IMG/VR virus record: IMGVR_UViG_3300006736_000116
Coordinates: 1-21,218 of that record
DNA length: 21,218 bases
Reading direction: 5' to 3' (one strand)
Source: a virus
Each line of letters starts with the position of its first letter. The first letter of the stretch is position 1. The notes under the pieces are model-generated. The model was not told the DNA's origin. It searched no databases and worked only from the letters and a program-made list of their open reading frames with translations. The position numbers and the translations under genes are program-made. Below are positions 9,801-16,350 of the stretch, one piece after another.

Positions 9801-12008
9801 CACATTAAGGTTACTATACCCCGCTGAAGCTTGAGTAATTCTCCTATCCCGTGTAAATCCCATTAACATGCCTCTAACAAACTGATCCCCTCGATCATTT
9901 GCTAGGTAATCCAAATCTCGAATCTCTCCTAGCGAATCTACCGCAGAAGCTCCATCTTTTACACCAACATTCTCACATCCCAGGACCACTTTTGTTAAAG
10001 ATGAGGTGGTTCCACTAGACCATCCCAAATTCCCATCCATAATATTGGGCACAAAACTCCAAAATTCAACAGAAAAGCCTTTAGCGTTGTATGTTAACTC
10101 TCTAAACTCCTCCGTATCGGGTAAACGAGTAAAAGACCCTAAAGCAGAGGCAGCAGCATTATTGATTGAGCTATTTTTTGTAATGCCCTCTAAATAAGGA
10201 ATAGATAATCCATGCCTGAATATACTCTTCCTGTTTGTTCCTACTAATTTCGCATCATTATATTTATTTGTAGAGGCACAATTAGTTATAAAATAGTCAG
10301 TAGCAGAGGGGGTTACTAGTTTTGTCTCTAGAAAATTATAAATAGCGAATAATCCTTTAGTTGCCAACCTATCGTCTAATGATAAAACGGTCCCCTCTTG
10401 AGTTCCAGGCCCTGAAGGTGCGTATAAAATACTTCCCTTTCCTACAGGAGGAACATTTAAATGAGTAAACCCTATTGAAGGGGGCTTAGGAGGAGAAGTT
10501 ACAAAGGTAGGTGTAATAGGAAGAACCATTCCTGTTACTTCACCTTGTTCAAATATCAATGATCTTTGTTTTTCTAAATCTACAACTAAATTAAGATGTT
10601 CTAAATAGGAGAAATCATTAATAGGAACTTCCCCTGGAAGGAAAGGACTTATAGGTAAGGCATCCGTCCCATAAAGTTGGGGCGCTTTGACAGCAACTTC
10701 AATTTGTTTTTTTCTTCTATTGATTTTATTATTATGATTAATTATTTCTGATATAATTTCCTGTCTTTGATTCTTAACAATTGAAGAGTCTGCTCCATAA
10801 TCTTTTATATAAGTAGTTAAGGTAGAAGATAAATCATAAACATGTTTATCCCGCTGTTGAACCAAGACACTTAAAAAGTGATCAGCATCATATTCCCCCT
10901 GCATACCTACACTATCATCAATTAATTCCAAATCAAATAGGTTTTCGGTAAATGTATTCAGAGATTTGATAGAAATGGCCGTTCCCTTCCCCCCTAAATT
11001 AGGATCATAATCATACTTCCAAGTATCCCCCACAGGTGGAGACCCAGAAATAGCTAAGAATACGGGATCGAGTCCCCCTGACTGCGAATCATAGTACAAT
11101 CCATCAGATGTTAGGAGGAATTGGCCGCGCTGAGAAACAGGGGGGCCATAAACTAGCCTAAATATATCTTTTTCAGGGTCTTCTTCAAAATCTGAAACCC
11201 ACATTCCGTCCTGAGCAATACAAGTTGCTTCATCATCAGCCGTAGCCCCTACACAATGACCTCCTAATCCTGGATCTAGAGCAGGGTAACGAGCATACGT
11301 AGTATCTTCTAAAATAGGATCTAACTCTGCTATATCTAGAAAACGGGGTTCCAAGCTAGGGTCAGCAATTCTTGCTGCTAGAACTTCATTGATAGAATCT
11401 AATGTATTATTTGCTTGTTCTATAAATTCAAAAGTGTTTTGAAGTTTTACCTTATCAGCCGCATATACTGTATTAAATAATTCTTCCGCTTCCGCAGGAG
11501 ACAAAGCAGCTTTTTGATTAGCTGAATTACCGCTTTGGAATGACTCCATTGAATTAAACTTTTGTAAGCAATCGGTAATGGAATTAATTTGATTTTCAAT
11601 ATTAGTATAGTTTTGATAAATTTGTGCGCCAAACGACATAGCATACTGAAAAGCTCCTAAAACCCCTCCCAAATTTGAGAGCCCTTGAACATCATCATTA
11701 TCCATTCCCATCCAAGATGAATCAGACTTAAATTTTAAAATTCCCTCTTCAGTATCGTATTCAATTATCCCAGTATTCAACATTAATTTTTTGAATACTT
11801 CTTGGGTAACTTCATTTGCTTTATCTTTACCCGCTTGAATCTTAGACTGCATACCTGAGAGTACGTTGCTAGGGAGGAGTTGTAAGGCTTGTGAAGCCAA
11901 GTTCAACATACAACTAGGCATACCAAAAGACATTCCAAGAGCTTCAAATGCTCCTGTGCCTGTTTGTCCCTGTACCTTTAAGAATGTTTCAAGATCGAAT
12001 GATGCCAT
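6825..12008 (-). CDS. Giant virion protein: structural N-terminus + LamG-like domain + formylglycine sulfatase
   Basis: This 1727-residue protein is one uninterrupted frame. Residues 1-540 look like a phage virion protein: a Gly/Met-rich hydrophobic start, helical stretches, a Cys-Trp micro-motif (252-270), GQFLLTSDGLYYDSQSGGL (295-313) and a long helix (405-440). Residues about 545-930 form a LamG/concanavalin-like fold: FSVEFWSFVPN (645-655), GFLGSLKFYDRAINSVEVA (899-917). Residues about 940-1690 are a full sulfatase carrying D953, D954, C1016-S-P-T-R1020, K1122, H1124, H1292, D1378, N1379 and K1442. These correspond to the ten active-site residues of arylsulfatases, so it should hydrolyse sulfate esters using formylglycine made from C1016. 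An AGAGAGG SD (12014-12020) lies 5 bases before the ATG. The gene sits between spike and gp25, so the protein is probably part of the baseplate and exposed to the host surface (inference). No signal peptide is seen. Confidence 0.92.
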   Translation of the reverse strand: MASFDLETFLKVQGQTGTGAFEALGMSFGMPSCMLNLASQALQLLPSNVLSGMQSKIQAGKDKANEVTQEVFKKLMLNTGIIEYDTEEGILKFKSDSSWMGMDNDDVQGLSNLGGVLGAFQYAMSFGAQIYQNYTNIENQINSITDCLQKFNSMESFQSGNSANQKAALSPAEAEELFNTVYAADKVKLQNTFEFIEQANNTLDSINEVLAARIADPSLEPRFLDIAELDPILEDTTYARYPALDPGLGGHCVGATADDEATCIAQDGMWVSDFEEDPEKDIFRLVYGPPVSQRGQFLLTSDGLYYDSQSGGLDPVFLAISGSPPVGDTWKYDYDPNLGGKGTAISIKSLNTFTENLFDLELIDDSVGMQGEYDADHFLSVLVQQRDKHVYDLSSTLTTYIKDYGADSSIVKNQRQEIISEIINHNNKINRRKKQIEVAVKAPQLYGTDALPISPFLPGEVPINDFSYLEHLNLVVDLEKQRSLIFEQGEVTGMVLPITPTFVTSPPKPPSIGFTHLNVPPVGKGSILYAPSGPGTQEGTVLSLDDRLATKGLFAIYNFLETKLVTPSATDYFITNCASTNKYNDAKLVGTNRKSIFRHGLSIPYLEGITKNSSINNAAASALGSFTRLPDTEEFRELTYNAKGFSVEFWSFVPNIMDGNLGWSSGTTSSLTKVVLGCENVGVKDGASAVDSLGEIRDLDYLANDRGDQFVRGMLMGFTRDRRITQASAGYSNLNVLNDPASSLSFFIAPTQSRDSSSCSWINNDECQATSTFFKMKVDLSATQFGDVSATYVLVDITVDPPTNEIKLYADGSLVATSAISDVFGVPPNTTPNLPSFKKNNSFEYSSASVDGPTTLHEGPRLNQFYTPWIVGGGYTDGMSCCGNFMGGDRGGVKSGYEGFLGSLKFYDRAINSVEVAKNYKAQEGYFKNIDTELHEFNYDSGEGFNIVLIISDDVGVDNLGIYDSINPIVLPSTSTPFSNLTDPTNGTNLYAHTPTLSGMAENGITFTNVHVAPVCSPTRAAILTGKHAFSSPNYKRDVGPSGYWGHGVGAVGTQEFDRLRGGLQGLGCDYSLFDPSGTVQPLSEIVRSADDNPSVWTSGVNFKILPELLREYGYRSGMAGKWHLAEWDGLASYYEVDGATIASASGAGWAHVSAVGKWTTYRTIFHNLDKPPVPGHNNYTGNFSNEDYWDSLSVSDKDMGYVNYFVNRDGAVTTVSDSGYTKFIDSKKTTAAGHIPYLQEPLAEADSKYELHDGPGDASSFATFQSAADASSLFNTMREPFFLYVPMNAPHSPQTFPPSGMIYNWDGFYSTNNTQHSMDVIADAGNDPGPHVTAIAASGSWMNSTAQVENIDYMVSAFLSSIDPVRRDRTIFIFMGDNGADKAIMESRNNYASGIRKVAGEADNDNSGLGPVYTKWLDNEGITYLSGARHGGNNNGPGGFKTSVYERGTIIPFIVSSTMITNKNTISNAFIDGIDLYATIADIAGVKRSLISNIASKPQRYEGISFLPILSGGPTPKKNFSFSEFFSPQGNSTASGTSVMEVDGAINIEGMGTWTGKIGKFDGTPEGLETTGAYGGTGNPTIPYERRRALTVSANAYKLGHYAVSGADSTAIYSSVPEVSAGSWKLVRSTSGYLYNLSGFDELYHLRLGDGRDADPYELDNLLFQYRDLAADVAGAGADAKDMLTYLLDQATQTNEDDYYWRLARIYYTLLDSLNQYLDQRKEPFS
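6830..6845 (-). repeat. Short perfect inverted repeat covering the SD of the gp25-like gene
   Basis: The minus strand reads AGAAAGG-AG-CCTTTCT, seven bases on each side of a 2-base centre. As RNA it would fold as a 6-bp stem with a GAGC loop. It contains the AAGGAG ribosome-binding sequence for the gene starting at 6824 and overlaps the last codons of the 6825-12008 gene. There is no U-tract after it, so it does not look like a terminator. A role in coupling translation is possible. Confidence 0.4.
6939..9191 (-). other. Sulfatase catalytic domain within the giant virion protein
   Basis: Residues about 940-1690. In order: NIVLIISDDVG (946-956, metal ligands D953 and D954); VCSPTRAAILTGKH (1015-1028, formylglycine site); MAGKWHL (1119-1125); FFLYVPMNAPHSP (1282-1294); FIFMGDNGAD (1373-1382); FKTSVYERGTIIPFIV (1441-1456); LYATIADIAGV (1477-1487); and the typical C-terminal strand plus YHLRLGDGRDADPYELDNLL (1645-1664). 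It is about 750 residues long against some 450-550 for a usual sulfatase; the excess lies mainly between 1030-1100 and 1128-1280. A Cys nucleophile in CxPxR separates it from alkaline phosphatases of the same superfamily. Confidence 0.93.
9219..10376 (-). other. LamG / concanavalin A-like lectin domain within the giant virion protein
   Basis: Residues about 545-930. It starts with the domain's usual opening strand (GLFAIYNFLE, 552-561), continues with FSVEFWSFVPN (645-655) and beta-strands around KLYADGSLVA (807-816), and closes with GFLGSLKFYDRAINSVEVAKNY (split here: GFLGSLKFYDR 899-909, then AINSVEVAKNY 910-920). That closing strand is the common hallmark of Laminin_G_3-type domains. At ~385 residues it is longer than usual (150-200), with an insert around 690-770 that includes C759 and C767. 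Such domains commonly bind sugars and may hold the neighbouring sulfatase on its substrate. Confidence 0.75.
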
Positions 12009-12013
12009 AAGTA

Positions 12014-12020
12014 CCTCTCT
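12014..12020 (-). promoter_or_regulatory. Shine-Dalgarno sequence of the giant sulfatase gene
   Basis: AGAGAGG on the minus strand, 5 bases before the ATG at 12008. It overlaps the TAG stop of the spike gene (12021-12019). It supports the chosen start and indicates that this large gene has its own ribosome entry and does not rely only on coupling. Confidence 0.7.
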
Positions 12021-13155
12021 AGTATGTAGTTACTCCCGTATTTCCATAGTAACTATCTGTTTGTCCGATATCGGTATCAGCCACAGGATTTATACCGTCA
12101 TTAAGATGAATTTGAACGGCGTCGGCATTTATATTTCCCCCTGTGCATCTCAAACCCATGTTAGAAGCAGCCTCAAAATTAATTTCCTCTCCTGCTTTTA
12201 TATTTATATTTTCTACAGCTTCAAGGTCGATATTTTTAGCCGAAATATCGACCTTACCGTTTGTCTTAATCCTAATTGCTCCATCTTCTCCGTTAGTTTG
12301 TATTTCAATTACCTGATCACTTCCTCCCTCATTGGTACATTCAATAAAAATTCTACCACTTTCAGCGTTTGAAAAAACATTAACATCCCTCCATTTACTT
12401 TGAACATTTACATTTCCCCAATACTCATTTTCTGGGGGTCCATAAGGTTTATTATCCCCAACGGAATTATTCAAGACATTAATTTCTCGTCCATCATTAA
12501 CTAAAATATCAATTGAGGATTCTCCACATATTAACTTCTGAGGACCCATACTTTCCATTTGGATTGAATGGGCTGCGGCTCCCAGTTTTCCTTTATACTT
12601 AGTATCACCTTGTAAAGTTATCTTACTATTATTCTCTGTACTTAACAATATATTATCCTGACCTGGGCTATCGGTAAGTTTTATAATCTTTCCTTCAGGA
12701 GAACTTATTTCAGTCTTTACATTATAAAAATCTTGGTTATACTCCTCAGCAATCAATAAGCCCCCTCCTCTTGCACCCTTTAAATTAATTCTAAGGGGAA
12801 CCCCTCTAGCTCTAGCACTCCTAGCGTCCACACGCTCTGCGGGTTTTATCTCGGTGCCTGCTACCGTTGCTCCCTCTGCTTGAAGAGGTTCAGAAATAAA
12901 GGTACACCCTAGGTAGTAAAATTCAGTACCTCCTGCGGGCCTACAAACAAGAACCGTAGTTCCTATTTCAGGGATGGCAATAAAACCCCCCTCTCGTCCT
13001 GTCCCGTATGGAGAAACATAGTTTATCAACTCTTCCGAATTTCCTAACGAAAAAACTTTAGCTGTAAATGTACCGTTTCTATCAGGATCAAATGTATCCC
13101 TTACCTCAGCCAATGAAATAAGTGTGTATTTATCTGTTTCTAATTTACCTGTCAT
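12019..13155 (-). CDS. Baseplate central spike protein, gp5/VgrG-like (no lysozyme domain)
   Basis: This 378-residue protein is the membrane-piercing needle. Residues about 10-90 form an OB-fold like the gp5 N-terminus: a DRNGTFTAKVFSLG strand (25-38), GREGGFIAIPEIGTTVLVC (53-71) and FYYLGCTF (79-86). Residues about 140-352 alternate short beta-strands ending in a run typical of gp5C/VgrG triple-stranded beta-helices (VDISAKNIDLEAVENINIKA, 302-321; EINFEAASNMGL, 324-335). The lysozyme domain that T4 gp5 has between these parts is missing, and I see no HxH iron-binding motif at the tip. The gene lies between the hub and the sulfatase protein. The 4-base gap to the hub gene has only a weak purine run upstream, so coupled translation is likely. 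Confidence 0.85.
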   Translation of the reverse strand: MTGKLETDKYTLISLAEVRDTFDPDRNGTFTAKVFSLGNSEELINYVSPYGTGREGGFIAIPEIGTTVLVCRPAGGTEFYYLGCTFISEPLQAEGATVAGTEIKPAERVDARSARARGVPLRINLKGARGGGLLIAEEYNQDFYNVKTEISSPEGKIIKLTDSPGQDNILLSTENNSKITLQGDTKYKGKLGAAAHSIQMESMGPQKLICGESSIDILVNDGREINVLNNSVGDNKPYGPPENEYWGNVNVQSKWRDVNVFSNAESGRIFIECTNEGGSDQVIEIQTNGEDGAIRIKTNGKVDISAKNIDLEAVENINIKAGEEINFEAASNMGLRCTGGNINADAVQIHLNDGINPVADTDIGQTDSYYGNTGVTTY

Positions 13156-13159
13156 TTTT

Positions 13160-16045
13160 TTACCAATCTATTAAACCCAAATCACTAAAAGCATCATAAT
13201 TCTCACCATGAATTACTTCCCTAATTACCGCTTCCGACTCGTTCCACTCTCCACCGCCAGGGAGCAGGACGGGTAGGGCACCACCCGGATCCCAGTGCTG
13301 TCCAGGAGGGGCTTCGCCCAACTCCTCCTCTACTTCCTCAGGTTCTACAGCAGGATCCACTAACACTTCACTTTCTTCTTTAGCTATCTCAAACATGCCT
13401 TTCCCTTCAAAAGCAATCTCCTCTTCCTGCTCCCTAGTAGTATTACTCATTGTATTTTTTTGTAAGTAAAACTCAGATTCCGCAGATTTAGTCGATATAG
13501 TATGTGTAAATCCTACTATTTTGTACGCACCACTAAAAAAATTATTAAGGATTGTCCATTTTCTTGGTTTACTCTGAATTATAGGAGTATCCTGAGCAAA
13601 AAGTAAGCATGGTTGAAAAATAGTATTCCCAAAAGTAGATAAATAATAAAAAGGAACAGTCTTTATACTAAGTTGTAGTGCTTGTCTATACATTTGCTCT
13701 GCAAAATCAGCAGATATAGAGGGTGGCGTTCCTGGTAATAACTGATCTACCCTAATTAATGGTTTTAGGGGATCATTTAACAGGCGTGTATATTCTTTTA
13801 GAGCAGCTTGCGCGGCTGCGGGTGCGTCTCCTATATATTTTTTAGCTAACTCAGGACCTACTCTACTTATAATATCTGCCGTTATCTCTGTAGAATCAGT
13901 AAAAGGTCCCTCTAATCCACTATCTAAAGAATAATGTACAAGTCTAATATATGCTACTAGATCATCCAAAGTATTTATTTTAAAATCAGCATACTCGTTA
14001 GGGAGAATCCCGTGAGCAACTGCTGACACTTTCCTCTGTACCTGTTTGGTGTATCCCTGATTAAGCATGGAAAAATAAATACTACCAAATTTAAAATCCA
14101 TATCAATGATATTAGGATTAACGGTATTATACTTAAAAACAGGTATCCCCTTCTCTTGAAGGAATTCTTGTGATTTTTCTTCCCATTTTTCATCAAAATA
14201 CCCAAATCCTTCGGGAATCTCTGATTCATTTCCAAAAGCATCTGCGGCCAAAATCCTATTTGGATAAATAATTTCTGTTATTTCTTTATTATACTGTTGG
14301 TTGAATAAAATAGCATACTCATAGGGATGAAGAGGGACTAAATTCTGTAAACTTGTCACAGCATCTTTTAAGAAATCAGGTGTTGTCTGTGAATTTGGTA
14401 GAGAGGGGATCCCGTTAGAGTAGTCGGCTCCTGGGATGGGGACCGCAACAACCTGCTGTTGAGCTTCTGACACTTGCTGCTGTTTAGATTCAAAATCTGC
14501 TTTTCCATATAAGAAATCTTTAATTAATATTGCATCTCCATAAATAATTGCAGGGTGTCCAGAGTTAAAATTAAATTTCCCTGCAAACATGGGTAATTTA
14601 CCATATTTTTTCCATAAATTAAGTACTTTTGTATCAGTTTCAGTAAAAGTAACAAAATTGGAGCTATATAAGCTTTTAGAATTTCTATTAATACTATCTT
14701 CAATCTCTTTTAGTACTAATCTATGGTTTGGAAGTCCTTCTGAAGTTACATGAATCTTAGAAGCATACCAGTTTCTCTCATCCACATATCTTACAGCCCT
14801 AGCTTGATAACCACTCCCTAAACCAGCGTCAGAATTCCACGACTTACCGAAGGGCAGTACTTCTTTCTCCTTAAAATATGCTGGACCCTCTTGTGATCCG
14901 AAAGCCTGCACAGGATCATTCTTATCTGATCCCCATTCAGTCGCCAAATTTATACTAAATGATGCTAATACTGTTTTTAGAAGAGTATCGTATAAACCTA
15001 ATTTACGAGCATCTATTGGAGAGGCATATACTGCATCACCTCCTCCCGCAAACCCACGATATGTTGAAGCAGATATTGTAGATGCCACGGGGCGTGACGC
15101 ACCTTGAACCGCAATCTCATCAAATCGTGATTCTAGAATAAACTGTTGTATAGCCGCTCTACATATCCAATTTAAATTAGGAAGAATAACTATTACATTT
15201 GGATTAGAGGTAGCTTTTTGAATGTAATCTCTAATAACATCTACAATAATTAAATGAAAATCAATAGCTTGAACAGTAGCAGTAATTCCAGCATAATCTG
15301 TAGCATCTAATGCCTTGAATATCTTGCCCTCTAGTTTTTGGAGAGATGGAGGGGTGGGGGTATATAACTGCCCTCCGTCTAAAGCTCTTCTAAAATCAAA
15401 AGGTTTAGATTTTCCTTCTACCTCCAAGGAAAGTCCGTCTAGGTGTATATTAACTTTCTCATTATATATTCCCCTTCGTGCATCCTCATCTAGAGGCCGA
15501 GGATTAACTACTAGTGAAAGAGTAAGTTTACGTGATCCCTCCACTTTTATATCGGCTCCTGCTACAGTCATCATATGGGGACCTGACCAATAATCTAAAT
15601 TACTCCCTACCCCATATGCAACATAAATATATTGTTCAGCGACACTAGCTTGAAATTCTTTATCAAATTCCTCATAGTCCGCAGGACTTAAAGATTTTTC
15701 TACTTCATTTTTCTGTTTGATATCCGCATCAGATATTTCTCCTGCTACAGCGAAGTTCTTAGATAGACTGGCGATACTTCTAATCGCACTATCACTTATA
15801 AAGCGTCTTTCAAATTCATCTTTAGGATCAATAAATGTTAAATTCATAATATTCATTTCTCGACCCATATTACAACTGTGCTCAAATTCTATTAGATTAG
15901 AATTACCTTTATTACTAAAGATGAATGACGCTGAATCACCAGAGAGTTTCTCTAATATACTATTATACGATGCTCCCACTGCAAATAATTCATTTATTGC
16001 GGCACGATTAAAACCGATAACTACATGTACGGTGGGAATTCTCAT
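13160..16045 (-). CDS. Large baseplate hub-like protein
   Basis: This 961-residue protein is probably the hub that carries the spike (gp27-like). The N-terminus has a beta-rich domain reading LIEFEHSCNMGREMNIMNLT (51-70) and FIDPKDEFERRF (71-82), a pattern seen in hub proteins of T4-like marine phages. Near the end, GAYKIVGFTHTIS (839-851) and SEFYLQKN (857-864) match the closing strands of gp27/gpD-type hub domains. The position directly before the spike gene supports this. It is more than twice the length of T4 gp27 (391). A Gln-rich stretch (521-532) divides it into halves. The final ~90 residues are acidic then Pro/Gly/Trp-rich and coded by unusually GC-rich DNA (13251-13320). The start overlaps the preceding stop by one base (TAATG). 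The specific assignment is moderately sure. Confidence 0.65.
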   Translation of the reverse strand: MRIPTVHVVIGFNRAAINELFAVGASYNSILEKLSGDSASFIFSNKGNSNLIEFEHSCNMGREMNIMNLTFIDPKDEFERRFISDSAIRSIASLSKNFAVAGEISDADIKQKNEVEKSLSPADYEEFDKEFQASVAEQYIYVAYGVGSNLDYWSGPHMMTVAGADIKVEGSRKLTLSLVVNPRPLDEDARRGIYNEKVNIHLDGLSLEVEGKSKPFDFRRALDGGQLYTPTPPSLQKLEGKIFKALDATDYAGITATVQAIDFHLIIVDVIRDYIQKATSNPNVIVILPNLNWICRAAIQQFILESRFDEIAVQGASRPVASTISASTYRGFAGGGDAVYASPIDARKLGLYDTLLKTVLASFSINLATEWGSDKNDPVQAFGSQEGPAYFKEKEVLPFGKSWNSDAGLGSGYQARAVRYVDERNWYASKIHVTSEGLPNHRLVLKEIEDSINRNSKSLYSSNFVTFTETDTKVLNLWKKYGKLPMFAGKFNFNSGHPAIIYGDAILIKDFLYGKADFESKQQQVSEAQQQVVAVPIPGADYSNGIPSLPNSQTTPDFLKDAVTSLQNLVPLHPYEYAILFNQQYNKEITEIIYPNRILAADAFGNESEIPEGFGYFDEKWEEKSQEFLQEKGIPVFKYNTVNPNIIDMDFKFGSIYFSMLNQGYTKQVQRKVSAVAHGILPNEYADFKINTLDDLVAYIRLVHYSLDSGLEGPFTDSTEITADIISRVGPELAKKYIGDAPAAAQAALKEYTRLLNDPLKPLIRVDQLLPGTPPSISADFAEQMYRQALQLSIKTVPFYYLSTFGNTIFQPCLLFAQDTPIIQSKPRKWTILNNFFSGAYKIVGFTHTISTKSAESEFYLQKNTMSNTTREQEEEIAFEGKGMFEIAKEESEVLVDPAVEPEEVEEELGEAPPGQHWDPGGALPVLLPGGGEWNESEAVIREVIHGENYDAFSDLGLIDW
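13251..13320. other. GC-rich island in the 3' part of the hub-like gene
   Basis: 50 of these 70 bases are G or C (71%), in a window that is otherwise clearly AT-rich. It codes for a Pro/Gly/Trp-rich linker (GEAPPGQHWDPGGALPVLL and on). Codons such as CTG, CTC, GTC, CAC and GCC appear together here, unlike the A/T-ending codons around it, so the bias is only partly due to amino-acid content. Confidence 0.7.
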
Positions 16046-16350
16046 TAATACTTGGGAATTATTATCTGTTCATGTACCTTAAAGCCCTCAAAAGGATCAC
16101 TTATATTATTCACTAGCATAAGATCCCACCAATTTTTAGGACTACCATAGAAAATATTGGAGATCAAGTCTGGACGGTGCCCATATCCAGCAGGGATATA
16201 ACCAACATCAAACTTTTTCAGTTTATTTAAACCACTTATGTAATTATCGAAGACAGGAGAATTAACTATAGTAGTAACTATAGTACCTCTATGTCTTACT
16301 CTAACCATATCTAATGAATAAGGTCCTCTATTTTTTCCTAGTGCTGCCAT
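16045..16350 (-). CDS. gp53: Baseplate wedge protein, gp53-like
   Basis: This 101-residue protein resembles the T4 gp53 family of wedge proteins, which clamp neighbouring wedges together. The visible signature is LISNIFYGSPKNWWDLMLVN (62-81) followed by NISDPFEGFKVHEQIIIP (82-99), i.e. a short LysM-like alpha/beta unit with the characteristic WW and a final 'iP' strand. T4 gp53 is about 196 residues, so this is a minimal form closer in size to LysM-type tail proteins of other contractile systems. The ATG follows the upstream TAA without a gap and no SD is visible, so coupling is likely. It lies just before the hub gene, as in related baseplate operons. Confidence 0.75.
   Translation of the reverse strand: MAALGKNRGPYSLDMVRVRHRGTIVTTIVNSPVFDNYISGLNKLKKFDVGYIPAGYGHRPDLISNIFYGSPKNWWDLMLVNNISDPFEGFKVHEQIIIPKY

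Noticed and set aside
6825-12008. The sulfatase part as a separate bacterial gene joined by misassembly
   Set aside because: The frame is continuous from structural N-terminus through LamG to sulfatase without stop or frameshift, codon use looks the same throughout, and both ends join phage baseplate genes with natural stop/start junctions.
11866-12372. A 168-codon plus-strand frame as a gene
   Set aside because: It lies antisense to the spike and giant-protein genes, crosses their junction, is rich in Ser/Ile/Phe/Cys as expected for a shadow, and matches nothing I know.
12019-13155. A lysozyme (peptidoglycan hydrolase) domain in the spike
   Set aside because: No catalytic Glu-type lysozyme motif or extra domain fits between the OB-fold and the beta-helix.
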